Shown here piece by piece: positions 40,401 through 52,500 of a stretch of 64,000 nt of DNA. The stretch lies in the NCBI GenBank assembly GCA_002841945.1, contig PHBI01000091.1:1-64000 (forward strand). Reading direction: 5' to 3'. Under the pieces are notes generated by a model. That model was given only the letters and a program-made list of their open reading frames with translations, did no database searches and had not been told where the DNA came from. How positions within the stretch are numbered: the stretch's first letter is position 1; every line of letters starts with the position of its first letter. The stretch is from Deltaproteobacteria bacterium HGW-Deltaproteobacteria-14. GTDB taxonomy: Bacteria > Myxococcota_A > UBA9042 > PHBI01. A program made the translations under genes and the position numbers.

Positions 40401-40937
40401 TCAGTTCCCTCCGAGCGCGAGCGGCGGGGGCAGGCGCAGGCCGCTGTTGGCCTCGGCCGGCGCGAAGATGGGCAGGCGGTCGAGCAGCTCGAGCTGCAGC
40501 GACCCGGCCGGCCCAGGCGCGGTGACGTCGAGGCGGAGGCTGGCGAGGCGCCCGGCGGCCACGCGATCGAGGGACGCGGTGCCGTAGATCACCAGGCGCA
40601 GCTCGTGGTTCTCGTGGGCCTGGGCCACGAGGGTCTTGCCGGCGGCGGTCGCGGCCTCGCCGGCGTCGGCGCTGGCGAGGGTGACGCCGCCCGGCAGGCG
40701 CAGCCACAGCTCCATGGCGCGGGGCCCGGCCTGGCCCTCCGTCGGGGCGTACCACAGGTCCACCACCGCGCGGCTGGCGGTGCGCTCGACGAGCTGCAGG
40801 CCCAGCGTGGTGTCGAAGCTCGGGGGGCCGTCGACCGCGGTCGCGGCGGGCCCGGCGACCGGCTCGGCGCAGCCGGCGGCGGCCATGAGCGGGAGCCAGC
40901 TTGCTGCGATGCACAATGTCGTAGCGAGCTTCTTCAT
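40401..40937 (-). CDS. P4: small lipoprotein with cohesin-like domain
   Basis: A 178-residue lipoprotein. GGAG lies 7 nt before ATG at 40937; an earlier ATG at 40955 overlaps the P3 stop but is less well placed. The signal peptide ends MAAAGC (Cys23). Residues 38-165 form one beta-sandwich resembling cohesins: an early strand pair (AVVDLWYAP), MELWLRLPGGVTL, the block GKTLVAQ...LRLVIYGT, AAGRLASLRLDV near the place where cohesins have DGVLA.I.F, and a closing strand. P1 and P2 carry the same block order. It could hold dockerin-bearing proteins, such as P5 made right after it, on the outer membrane. The tail LPPPLALGGN resembles the end of P2 (PPPLPLSVRN). Confidence 0.75.
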   Translation of the reverse strand: MKKLATTLCIAASWLPLMAAAGCAEPVAGPAATAVDGPPSFDTTLGLQLVERTASRAVVDLWYAPTEGQAGPRAMELWLRLPGGVTLASADAGEAATAAGKTLVAQAHENHELRLVIYGTASLDRVAAGRLASLRLDVTAPGPAGSLQLELLDRLPIFAPAEANSGLRLPPPLALGGN

Positions 40938-40951
40938 TGGGGTGCTCCGCC

Positions 40952-43372
40952 TCATGGGGCCAGCATGATGGTGCAGCACAGCACCTTGCCGCCGCCGTAG
41001 GAGTAGTAGTAGTTGTTCTGGGAGCCGGCCATCCACAGGCCCGCCGGGCAGACCTGGTCGTACCAGCCGCAGTCGCCTTGGGTGGTCTTGACCATCCCGG
41101 ACCCGGAGAGGCCCCCGGCCGACTTGATGCCGCTGTTGACCTGGAGCGGGCCGGCGACCTGGGTCACGACCCCCGCGCGGGAGATGGACACGCCGCTGTT
41201 GGAGACCCCGAGCATCGTGCTGTTGCCGCCGCCGCGGACGTCGAGGGCGCCGTCGACCTGGGCGCGCTGGAGGATGCGGGTCTGGGAGGCGTCGGTCGTC
41301 AGGCGGCTCGCCCCGTTGACCTTGACGGCGAGGCCGCCGTTGGCGTTGACGGCGCCGGCGACGGTCAGCGTCGAGCCGGCGGTCATCGCCTGGTCCACCG
41401 TGAGGAGGCCGGCGACCCGGGTGCCGCCCGGGAACGACCGGTTCTGGTCGAGCACGATCTGGTTCGCGCCGCTCGGGAAGCCGAGGAACACCCCGAAGTT
41501 GGTGGTCGAGCTGCCGACGGTGTGCTGGAACCCGGCGCCGTCGCGGAGGCGCCAGGCCCCGTTCTGGATCCAGCCGTTGAAGGTGGCGTCGGAGTCGAAG
41601 CGCGAGGGGCGCTCGAAGCGCGTCGGCGCCTCGAAGACGAGCTCGGTCAGCTTGCGGCTGTCGTCGACGTGGATGGTCCCGTTGGCGAAGGGCACGAAGA
41701 GGTCCGAGGTGCCGCTGGCGCCGCCGTTGGTGAAGGCCATCCGCAGCGGACCCTCGAAGCTCGCCCCGCGCTTGAACGAGGTCGCCACGTCGAAGAAGGC
41801 CTGCCGGCCCTGGTCACCGCCGAGGACCGAGAGGCCGCCGGCCATGATGGTCGTGCCGTCGATGCGCAGATCGCTGAGCACGTCGAGCTCGTTGCTGTCG
41901 GCTTTGCCCTGGATGAGGCTGGCGCCGGCGTGGTTGATGAAGTCGCCCGCGAAGCTCCAGTTGCCGAGCGTCGCGTCCCCCGAGGGCGAGAGCCCGAGGA
42001 ACTCGCGCAGGCCCGGCAGCGCCGTGGCGTTGCGGAAGTCGACCTCGCCGCCGTTGAAGCTCACGTTGGCGTTGAAGCTGGCCGGCGCGTTGAAGCGCGT
42101 GCCGCCGTTGAAGGTCGCGACGTGGGCGCTGTCGGTGGTCAGGTCGCTGTTGACGACCAGCGGCGCGTCGACGTGGATGGCCGGCAGGTCGTCGAAGCCC
42201 ACCCAGCTGCGCGGGCCGAGGACCAGCAGCTCGCCGCCGCCGTCGACGGCGACCAGGGCGGCGCCGGCGAAGACCTGCGGCCCCCCCTGAGAGGACGGAA
42301 AGAGCACCCCGCCCGAGGCGCGGAGGTCGCCGGCGACCGCCACGTCGCTGCGGAAGGTGCCGGTGCCCGAGACGTCGACGGTGCCGGCGACGCTCGAGGC
42401 GCCGGTGACCGCGATCCCGCCCCCGCCGATGGTGACCCCGCCGCCCTGGACGTCGGCGCCGCCGCGCTTGACGACCAGGGTGGCCGTGTCGCCCGTCTCG
42501 CGCGCGTCGCCGACGGTGAGGCTCTGCTCGACGGTGCCGGTGCCCATGATGGTGGCGTTGCCGACGAGGTCGAAGTTCGCCGAGCCCACCAGGTCGCCGG
42601 CGATGGTCGCGGCGCCCGCGACCATCAGCGCGCCGTTGGTCTTGGTCGTCAGCGCGTCGAAGACGAGGCGCTCGAGCTGCAGCGGCCCCTGGGTCGCGTA
42701 GGCCTGGCCGGTGATCGTCAGGGCCGGGGAGGCGCTGTTCTGCAGCGGCGTCCACTGGAGGTAGCCGTCGTTGTCGGAGCGCGTGCGGAAGTCGAAGTAG
42801 CCCGAGGACATCGCGTCGAGGACCTGGAGATCCGGGTCGGCGGCGATGCGGTAGGCGTAGTCCGCGACGGCGGCCTGGTCGGCGGTCTGAGCGCTCTGCG
42901 CCATGTAGGCGTAGCTCGCCTTGACCGCGTAGGGCACCGACGAGAGCTCGATCGGCTTGAGGCAGCTCGAGGAGCTCCCGAGGCAGACCTGGAAGGCGAG
43001 GCCGGTCTGGGTGGCCATCTCCTCGTCGAGCTCGCACGACATGTTGCGCCCGATCTCGAGGTTCAGGACGCTGTCGCGCACCTCGACGTTCTGGAAGCGC
43101 TCTTCACACCGCGGCTGGTCGCCGGCGAGCAGCTTCACGATGACCTCGCTGAAGAGGCCCTGCCCGATGGGCAGCTTGGCCTGCGAGACCCGGGCCTGGA
43201 ACTTGAAGACGGCCGGCACCTTCTGGAGGTCGCCGGTCTCGAGCTGGATCCCGCAGGGGAAGGTGTCCCCGTTCTCGCAGGTCAGCGTCGGGGGAGGCGC
43301 GGCGGCGCTCGCGGGGCCAGCGAGCGCGAGCGTGAGCGCGAGCGCGCCGGCGGCGACGAGGGACGATCTCAT
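40952..43372 (-). CDS. P3: tail-fibre-like repeat protein
   Basis: An 806-residue exported protein. ATG at 43372 has GGAG 8 nt upstream and starts a clear signal peptide (MRSSLVAAGALALT..., cleaved near PASA). A longer reading from 43537 overlaps the P2 stop but has no ribosome site. Residues 25-170 form a Cys-containing N-terminal domain ending in SSVPYAVKASYA, a motif shared by tail-fibre-like bacterial proteins. The rest is Gly/Ala/Thr/Val-rich beta repeat sequence of the kind seen in trimeric fibres (for example TIAGDLVG, TVEQSLTVG, LSVLGG). The last 35 residues (CGWYDQVCPAGLWMAG..., KVLCCTIMLAP) look like a capped tip with four cysteines. It is probably a surface fibre. Confidence 0.8.
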   Translation of the reverse strand: MRSSLVAAGALALTLALAGPASAAAPPPTLTCENGDTFPCGIQLETGDLQKVPAVFKFQARVSQAKLPIGQGLFSEVIVKLLAGDQPRCEERFQNVEVRDSVLNLEIGRNMSCELDEEMATQTGLAFQVCLGSSSSCLKPIELSSVPYAVKASYAYMAQSAQTADQAAVADYAYRIAADPDLQVLDAMSSGYFDFRTRSDNDGYLQWTPLQNSASPALTITGQAYATQGPLQLERLVFDALTTKTNGALMVAGAATIAGDLVGSANFDLVGNATIMGTGTVEQSLTVGDARETGDTATLVVKRGGADVQGGGVTIGGGGIAVTGASSVAGTVDVSGTGTFRSDVAVAGDLRASGGVLFPSSQGGPQVFAGAALVAVDGGGELLVLGPRSWVGFDDLPAIHVDAPLVVNSDLTTDSAHVATFNGGTRFNAPASFNANVSFNGGEVDFRNATALPGLREFLGLSPSGDATLGNWSFAGDFINHAGASLIQGKADSNELDVLSDLRIDGTTIMAGGLSVLGGDQGRQAFFDVATSFKRGASFEGPLRMAFTNGGASGTSDLFVPFANGTIHVDDSRKLTELVFEAPTRFERPSRFDSDATFNGWIQNGAWRLRDGAGFQHTVGSSTTNFGVFLGFPSGANQIVLDQNRSFPGGTRVAGLLTVDQAMTAGSTLTVAGAVNANGGLAVKVNGASRLTTDASQTRILQRAQVDGALDVRGGGNSTMLGVSNSGVSISRAGVVTQVAGPLQVNSGIKSAGGLSGSGMVKTTQGDCGWYDQVCPAGLWMAGSQNNYYYSYGGGKVLCCTIMLAP

Positions 43373-43536
43373 GGCGTGGACTCCTGCGTACGTGGCGGCT
43401 GGCGCCGGGCGATGTCGAGCGATGAAGGGGTGCTGCATGGCGAGGTCTCGTCGGCCCGAGGGGGCTGGTCTCTGCGTTCCGGGGCGGGGCGCCGACGGCG
43501 GCGCACCCGGACGATGGGGAGGGCGGGTGGTCGCCA
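43373..43536. other. 164-base gap between P2 and P3
   Basis: This is the largest gap inside the array. It is open in the P3 frame (an N-terminal extension from 43537 is possible) and shows no promoter or terminator that I can call. Confidence 0.4.
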
Positions 43537-46500
43537 TCAGTTCCGCACCGAGAGCGGCAGCGGCGGCGGGCCGCTCGTCGAGGCGCCGATGAATCGACCC
43601 CAGAAGTCGCCGGCGCTCAGCGCGCTGTCACCGTCGACGTCGCCCCAGCAGGTCACGTCGAGGATGTCGCCGACCGGCAGCGGATCGTGGTGGGTGGTCG
43701 CCGTGGCGACGATCGAGCACCCGTCGTCGGCTCCGCAGACGTAGACGCTGCGTCCGATGACGTTGGCGTTCGAGGAGGCGAAGGGCGGCACCGGGACCCT
43801 GGCGCCGTTGGGGGTCCAGACGCAGGTGATGGCCTTGTCCTTGGGCAGTACCCCGGGGGCGATGAGCGTGACGCTGCCCGGCGTGCTGCCGCCGAAGTCG
43901 CTGGCGGACACCGTCAGGTTCGTGGTCGGCGACGGCTGCGACGGGATCGCGACGGGCTTGACCGCGACGAGCGTCGTCCCGGGCAAGAAGGTCGAGCCCC
44001 CGGTGGCCTCGTCGGTGGTGCGCGTCAGGAACACGAAGAGCTCGTAGCTCTCGTTGGCGGCCAGCGCCGGGAAGTCGCCGGTCGGCAGGTCGAAGCTCGC
44101 GGTCCCGCCCTCGATGGTCGGGCTCTGCGAGCCGCCGTCCTCTTCCCCGGCGAGGTAGATGCTCGCGCCGGTGGTGAAGAGCAGCGCCTTGACGCGCCCG
44201 CCCTCGAAGCCGCCGGGATCCTGCACGGTGACGCGCAGGGTGGTGATGTCCGAGCAGGTGACGACGACGTCGCTGACCGAGGCCGCGTGGATGACGCCGG
44301 AGGCGTTCGACACGACGCAGCGCTGGCCCGTCGGCTGGCGATCGACGCCGACCGACCAGTCGTCGAGGTCGTCGGCGGCGAAGTCGAAGGTGAACGCGTG
44401 CGTGCCGGCGGCCACGTCGAGCTTGATGGCGCCGAGGTTCAGCGCGAGGCGCAGCTGATCGCCGGTGAGCCCGGTGATCGTCCCGCCGATGGTGTAGGTC
44501 GCCGTCGGGTTGGCCGTGCAGGTCACGACGAGCTTGACGCCGTCGGGCAGCGGGGTGGTCGCCTGGGCCGGGGTCGGCGTGCACGTCAGGCCCTCCGGCT
44601 GCGACACGACGTCGATCCGGAAGGTCACGTCGTCGGCCAGCGGGGCCTCGGCGAAGGCGACGTCGACCATCGGGGGCGCCGCGGAGGGGACGGTGGAGGC
44701 GTGGGTCTGGGTCGTCAGCACCTCGTCGGCGCCGCCTGGTCCGGTCCCGACCCGGACCAGGGCGAGCTGGACGCTGCCCTGGAGGCCGAGGATCTGCGCC
44801 TCGACGACGTTGGTCGGGGTCACGCAGGTCACCCGCGGGCGGAGCGCGGCCGGGAAGCCGGGGAAGTCGCTGGCGTCGGGGTCGCCGAGGTCGGGCATGG
44901 CGCCCTGTCCGCCCGATACGACGCGGCAGACGCGCGACGGCGGGGCGGTGGGCTGGCGGCTCAGGGCGACGTCCCAGGGAGCGCCCGCGAGGTAGCTGGC
45001 GCCGGTCAGGGGGTAGACGCCGTCGCGGTCGACGCACAGGGCCACGCCGGTTATCCGATCGGTCAGCTCGAGGCCGGTCGGCGGGTCGGCGGCGCAGTCG
45101 AAGGTCGAGCCGTTGCTGGCGAGGTCGGCCACCTCGACGTCGAGGCCGTAGGTGTCGGCGGCGACGCAGGTGACGACGAACTCGACGTCGCCCGCGAGGT
45201 CGCTGACGACGGCCGTGGCGGTGTCGTCGCTGGCGTCGGTGTCGGTGGACGCGGCGACGGTGCAGGCGTAGCCGGCGGGGCCGTGGACCGAGACCACCAC
45301 GCCGTCGCCGGCGACGGTCTGGAGGCGGCGGAAGGTCTGGGTCAGCCCGCTCGCGAAGTCGCTGTCGACCAGGCGCTCGGCCGACAGCGTCGCCCCGTAG
45401 GTGTCGATGACCTCGGCGTTGATGACCAGATCGGCCAGGTCGGGCACGGTGACGGCGACCCCGAAGCGCGGCTCGCAGTAGACGCCGACGGCGAGGGCCC
45501 GCTCGGGCATCTTGCCGGACACGCAGTTGCCGCAGGTGTCGAAGTCGGTGCCGAGGAACTGCGAGAGGGCGTCGGTGTTGATGCGGCAGAGGTAGCCGGG
45601 CGGGTCGTCGGCGACGTGGATCTCGAAGGCGCGGTTCGCGAGCAGGCGCCCGAGCTGCACGACGCCGTTGCCGACCTGGCGGGTCGTGGCGCCACCGGGG
45701 GTCCAGCCGAGGCCGACCCGGAGCGACGGCGGGAGGCCGGTGACCAGGACGACGAGGGCGTAGTTCACGCCGCCGACGCGCTCGAAGCCCTCGTCGTGGC
45801 CGAAGCTGCGAAAGAGCCCGAACTCGAGGGACTGGAACGGCACGTAGGACCCGACGTCGACCAGGTCGTTGCCCGGGTCGAGGGAGACGTCGTCGCCGGT
45901 CCAGGAGTAGCAGGGCTCGGTCCGGACCGCGTCGAGCTCGACGATGCAGGTGTCGCCGTTGTCGAAGGTGACGGCGCCGCTGCGGGCGGGCCACTCGCGG
46001 CTGATGACGATGTTGTGGAAGTCGATCGACGCCGAGGGCTGGCCCGGCAGCGGGCTGTAGTAGTTGCAGTTCAGCAGCGCGTAGCCGTACTTGTCGCGGT
46101 CGAACTCCACGAGGCCGTCGTCGTCGGCCGGGCAGGTGACGGCGGGGCGGTGCTCGACCGGGCGACCGAGGGCGCCGGCGTCGACGATCGTCCGGACCTC
46201 GGCCAGGCTCAGCGCGCGGTTGTAGAAGGCGAGCTCGTCGAGCTGCCCGGCGTACGCGGCGCGCGGGTCGGTGCAGCGCTCGGGGGAGACGGCGCAGGCG
46301 CCCTCCTGGCCGACCACGACCCGGTCGACGCGCTCGGCGGCGGCGGCGGTCAAGAACGGCACGTCGGTGGTGTCGAGCCAGGCCACGCCGTCGACGTAGA
46401 GGGTCACCCGGTCGCGGGCGCGGACGACGGCGACGTGGTGCCAGGCGTGGTCCGCGAGGCGGGCGCCGGGGCGGGCCGCCTGGTGCACGCGGTCGGCGAC

Positions 46501-49500
46501 GCGGACCTCGAGCCCGGTCGGGGTCAGGGTGACGGCGGCCAGCTCGTCGACGGTGCGGGTGCGGCAGTCGGCGTCGCAGTCGGCCGGGAGGGCGTCGTCG
46601 AGCAGGCGCACCGGCAGCACCGAGGCCGTGGTCGTGGGCCCGCCCAGCGCGCTCGAGACCCCGGTCGGGGTCACCGAGCCGCAGCGACCGCCGGCGTTGA
46701 CGTCCCAGGTGCGCTCGGTGCCGAGGACCTTCGTGACGGCGCGCAGCCCGTGGCTCGTGAAGAGCGTCGCGGAGTCCCCGGTGAAGGCGAAGGAGGTGCC
46801 GGTCAGATCGAGGTTCGCCGTGGCGCGGACGGCGCCGCCCCGGCAGCTCGCGGCGACGCCGGCGGACAGCGTGGTGACGATGTCCTCGGGGGCGCACAGC
46901 GCGAGGTCGGCGATCTCGTCGGGCAGGCACTTGCCGTCCCCCGGACCGTCGACGACCAGGCCGGCCGTGAAGATGCGGGCGATGGCGGTGGCGTCGACGC
47001 GCAGGGTGGCGTCGAGATCGAGCGCCTTGGACCAGATGGCGAGGTCGTCGATGGCGCCGCCGAAGCTGCGGGCGCCGTTGCGGCCCTGACCGACGACGAT
47101 CAGGTCGCCGAGGCCCAGCGCCGGGATGGTCCACGGGGACGCGTCGGACACCTCGCCGTCGAGCTGCCCGTCGACCCAGACCCGGGCGAGCACGTCGCCG
47201 TCCGGGCCGTCGAGGACCGCGGCCACGTGGTGCCAGGCGCCGTCGGTGACGGCGGTCTGACCGAGCAGCACGCTGGGCTCGCCGCTCGCCGCCGCACCGC
47301 CGATGACCTCGAAGCGCAGCGCGCCCGAGGTGGCGGCCACGCCGAACTCCCAGCTCCCCACGGTCACGTCGTCGCCCTGGCGCGCGATGGTCTGCGCGCC
47401 GGTCGCCGTCGTGCGGATCCAGCCCTCGACCGTCAGCCCGCGGGCGTCGGTCGGCAGCCCGTCCGGGGTGGAAACGCCGCCGCCGCGGCCACCGAAGGAC
47501 AGCGCCTGGCCGATGCGGCCAACCTCGAAGCCGACGCCCCAGCTGCGGCCGGCGGCGCTCGAGGCGACGTCTTCGGCGTCGTTCTCGCCGCGCCACAGGT
47601 GCTCGATGTTGCCGGTCGCGACGACGCAGGCCGGGGCGGAGGCGCCGCTGCGGTCCCGGGGCAGGCAGCCGTCGCCGAGGCGCCCGCCGTTGTCGGTCGC
47701 GAAGGCCTGGTCGCCGACGTCGATGAGCCGGGTGGCGGGGTCGTAGCGCAGCTTCCGGTAGGTCGTCTCGACCGGGGTCCCGAAGCTGTCGCCGCCGGCC
47801 AGATAGCGCGAGGTGTTGGCCCCGGGCGCGGTGCTGACCAGGCTGATGTACTCGCGGGCGGCGTCCTCGGGGACGCTCATGCCGGCGCAGTAGACGACCT
47901 GTGGGCGGCCGTCTGGCCAGATGGTGTAGTCGGCATCCTGGGTGCGACCGGCCTGCTTCCAGGCGGCGCAGCTCGTCGGGCGCGAGAACATCGACAGCAG
48001 GCCGCCGCGCAGGTCCCCGGTGCGGACCCAGGCCTCGACCGTGAAGCCATCGGCGCCGTCGACGACGTCCGGCGGCGGGCTGAGGTAGTCGGTCGGCGCG
48101 TCGAAGACGAAGCCCCGGCCGACGCGCCCGGCGCCGTAGCTCAGGAGGTTGGCCACGCCGTCCTGGGCGGGGCCCTCGGCGACCGTGGTGCCGTCGCCGG
48201 TCCACAGGCCGCGGTAGTCGACGGCGACGGTGCTCGGCTCGCAGCTGGCCCGCAGGCCGGCCGCCTGGTTCGAGACCTCGCGGCCGAAGGGCCCGTAGGT
48301 GATCTTCGCCGGGGCGCCGCCGTCGATGGCGCTGAGGCCGCCCTCGTAGCTGCACACCTTGTTGGCGGTGATGTTGTTCATCGCGCCGCCGCCGTCGACC
48401 ATCACGTCGACCACGGCGATGGCGGGCTGGCCCCCCTGGAGGAAGTCGGCCTCGCCCTGGGCGACGGTCGGGCAGCCGGCGTGGCCCTGGGCGTGGCAGA
48501 AGGCGATGGCGTCGTTGTCGGGCAGGCCGACCGGGTAGCCGACCAGGTAGCGGCTGCCCTGGGCCAGGGCCGAGCAGGTCGCCCTGGCGACGGTGTCGGT
48601 CGCGCCCGGGACGTTGGCGAGGAAGCTCGCGACGCAGAACGGGACGTCGTGCTCGCGCAGGCCGGTGGCGCCGCCGGTCGGGTTGCCGGCGGGCGGGGTC
48701 ACCAGGCGCAGGCGCAGGTCGTTGAACGGGTGGGGCGAGGTGATGAGGTAGGGCGCCGTCTGGGCCTGGACCCGGGTCCGGTGGTGGACCGTGAGCTTGC
48801 CGACGGTGTGCCACTCGGAGCTGTAGAACGGGCCGCCGCGGACCTCGACGAGGACCTCGGGGGAGCGCTTCCAGTCCTCGACGCCGTAGGCGGTGACCGA
48901 GATCGGGACGCGCTGATCGACCGCCTGGGTGTAGCCGTTCCAGCCGTTGGACGGGTCGGGGGGGACGCGCTGGCGGGTGTCGCCCAGGCCGGCGAAGCTC
49001 GCCGGCGCGATGTCCCACCAGTCCCAGTCGAGCAGGACACAACGGCCGGCGTCGCAGTACTCGGTGGTCGGGTCGCAGAGGTAGATGCTCTGGCCGTCCT
49101 CGAAGGCGTAGCAGTCGGTGACGCAGGCGCCGGCCTCGCAGGCGAAGCTGCGGCGGTCGGGGCAGCCCTCGATGCCGGCGATGCTGATGGCGCCGAGCTG
49201 GCGCACCGACTCGCGGCACTCGAGGCACGTCAGGCTGCCGCTGTCGCAGAAGCGGCACGGCCCGTTGAGGCACGCCTCGGTGAAGCACTGGTTGTCGGTG
49301 GTGCAGTCCGCGGCGCAGACCCAGTCCCAGCCCGCGGTGCTGCCGCTGGCGTTGGGGTTCTCCTGCTCGACCGCCTCGGGGCGCAGGGTGCAGCGGCCGC
49401 CGGAGTCCGCGCAGGACCAGGGGTCGGCGGGATCGCACGGGACCATCTGGCACTCCGACGCGACGCACAGCTGGAACGGCGGGCACTCGATGTGGGAGTT

Positions 49501-52500
49501 GCCGCACTGGGGCAGGCGCGAGGCGACCTGGCCGCCCTGGCCGTTCTGCGCGAGGAACTCGAAGCCGCGCTCGGCCTCGGAGCGGAAGGCGTCCGGATCG
49601 CGCAGGCCGGCGTAGAGCTTCAGGTCGTCGAGGCCCCCGCGCCAGCCGTACAGGATCGTCTTGGACTGCAGGTGGACGTAGCCCCCGGCCCAGTTGCACG
49701 GGTAGAGCCGCGCCTGGCGCACCCAGCGGAGGCCGTCGGAGCGGATCGGCGAGACGACGACCCGCTCGGCGTCGAGGGCGCTGTTGAGGTCGCGGGTGCG
49801 GAGCAGGATCGGGCGCGCGGCGCTGATGGCGGCGAGCAGGAGGTTGTCGCCGTCGGGGGAGAAGGCGCCATCGACGACGCTCTCGAAGGTCCCGGCGCGC
49901 TCGAAGAGCTGGGGCAGGCCTGCGCTGCGCAGGTCCTTCACGGCGAGCTCCACGTCGGAGAAGACGGCGTACGCCTCGGGGAAGAACGACGGGGCCGGGC
50001 CGGTGCCGCGCTCCTCGAAGCGCAGGTTGACGATGGTGCCCGGGCCGATCGGGTCGGCGCTCTGCGGGCTCAGGACCTGCACGCGCAGCAGCGCGCGCGA
50101 GCGGCCGTTGATGGTCGCGAAGCGCGTGGCGAGCTTCAGCTTCTTGCCGAAGACCCCGAAGATGGCGTCGCCCTGCTCGCTCATGACGAGGGGGCCCGCG
50201 GCGGTCGTGCACGCCCGGTCGGCGAAGTCGCAGACCTGGCCGCCGGCGCAGTCGGTCTGGAGCTCGCAGGCCGCGCCCTTGCTCGCGCCCGCCGCGGCGC
50301 CGTCGGCGACGACGCAGCGCCCGCCCGCACACAGCGAGCCGCCCTGGCACGAGGTCGCCTGGTTGGCGGTCGTGCACGTCGCGACGCCGCTCGACGCTTG
50401 GCAGGCGCCGCCCGTGCACACCTGACCGCCGTCGCAGTCCTGGTGAACCACGCACGGCTGCAGCTGGGTGACGCCGCCGCTCTCGTCGACGCGGCCGAGG
50501 ATCTTGCACTGGCCGAGGTCGCAGCGCTGGCCGGCGGCGCAGTCGGCGTTGGCCGCGCACCGCTTCAGGCCGCCCGAGGTCGGGCTGTCGAGCGCGCACA
50601 GCTGCCCGGCGCACGCGCGCCCACCCGGGCAGCCGCTCGGGTCGAGGCAGGCCGCCTGGAAGCCGCCCTCGGCGTAGCACTCGCCCTCGTGGCAGGTGCC
50701 CTCGAGGCCGTCGCAGTCCGCCTCGGTGTTGCACGGGAGGACGCCCTGGAAGACCGCCACGCAGAGGGTGGCCTGGCACAGCTCGGTCGGCCCGCACTCG
50801 CTGCTGGCGCTGCACGGGACAGCTTGCTGGGCCGCCACCGCGCAGCGCTCGGCGGCGAGGTCGCAGACCTGTCCGCCGCTGCAGTCGCTGTCGTCGGTGC
50901 AGCGCCCCACGACGTCGAGGATCGGCTGGTAGCGGGCGGCGTCGTAGCTGACGTAGACGTCCATCGCGGCCGGGTAGCAGTCCTCGACGTCCCAGGCGCC
51001 GTCGCCGTCGCGGTCCTCGTCGGAGTCCATGACGCCGTTGAAGTTGGCGTCCCAGCAGCGCGGGTCGTAGCCCGTCGGGGTGTGGACCAGCGCGATCTCG
51101 CTGGCGCTGCGACCCGGGGCGCAGCTCGCGCCGTCGCAGGTCACGACGAACTGGTCGTGCGGCTCCCAGATCTGGTTCTCGCGCTGGATGAGCAGGCGCT
51201 CGGTGATGATCGGCTGGGGGAAGGCCGCCTTCTCGCTGTGGAAGGCGTCGATCATGCGGATCTCGTCGGCCAGGCCGAGCCCGGCGACCGCGGCGGTGCT
51301 GGCGAGCGGGATCGCGTCGGGGATGGTGAGGAGCTGCACCCGGTGACGGCCGAAGTCGGCGTCGGCGACGTCGATCAGCAGGGCGCCGCGGGCGCGGCTC
51401 GGGTCGCCGTCGCGGGCCCCGGTCAGCCAGCGCGCGTTGCGGTGATGCCTGTCGAGGGCGGAGGTGAGGCGGTAGTCGGCGATGGTCTGGTCGGCGAGGC
51501 GCGCCGCGTACTCGAGGACGTCGGTCGTCGAGTTGTCGGCGAGCGTGATGGCGACCGCGTTCGCGATGGGGTCGTAGCCGATGTAGTAGATGTGCCGCAC
51601 GAAGGCGAAGGCGTTGTCGTCGGCGAGCACGTCGAAGACGTTCGAGTCGAAGACGATGCCCGTGCCGTCGGGGGCCCAGCGCGGGCGGCGGGCGGTGATG
51701 TCGCGGAAGCTGTCGCCGAAGCCGTCGGTGAGCTGCACGCGGTGGGAGCCGTCGCCGTGGGCGAGCCAGATCTCCCAGTCGCCCGACGCGTTCGAGCTGT
51801 AGACCAGGCGGTCGAGGATCGGGCTGTAGTCGGGGTCGCGGTAGCTGAACTCGCTGTCGCCGATGACCGTGGTGCTGGTCAGGCCGGCGGGGTCCATGCG
51901 CTCGATCTTGTAGAGGTTCGAGCGGCTGACGGCGAGGTAGACGTACTCCGGGGGGCTGCCGCCGAGGACGTCGCCCTCCTCGTGCAGCTCGACGTCGGTG
52001 CCGGCGGAGAGCTGGGGGCAAGCGACGGCGTCGGGGGGCTGGGTGACGGTGACGCAGCCGATGGGCTCGCCGTCCCAGTAGAGGTCGAGCTGCGCGTCGT
52101 CGCCGGCGGCGGCGGCGACGCCGCTCACGTCGAGGGTGAAGCCGACGTGGTGCCAGGTGCGGACCGGGATGTTCTGCGCCACCCAGTGCGCCCCGGGCGC
52201 GGTGACCGGGTCGACGGCGGCGCAGTGGCCGGGGACGAGCGGGGTGGCGCTGGCCAGGATGGCGGCACCGGACAGCCGCGGGTCGAGGAGATCGCCGTGG
52301 AAGGCGACGAGCCCGACGGTGTCGTTGCCGGTCTCGATGGCGAGCAGGCCGAAGGCGGTGCGCTCGTTGCCGCTGTTGTGGCTGTAGAGGAGCTGCGGGG
52401 TGGTCGTGAGCTCGTTGGCGCTGTTGCCCTCGCTGTAGAACCACGTCGCGTAGGAGAAGCTCTGCGCCGTCGGGTCGAGGGGCTTGGCGAACTGCACCGG

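Noticed and set aside
43373-43537. A longer start for P3 at 43,537 overlapping the P2 stop.
   Set aside because: It has no ribosome site and would bury the clear signal peptide behind 55 Pro/Arg-rich residues. The start at 43,372 has GGAG at good spacing.
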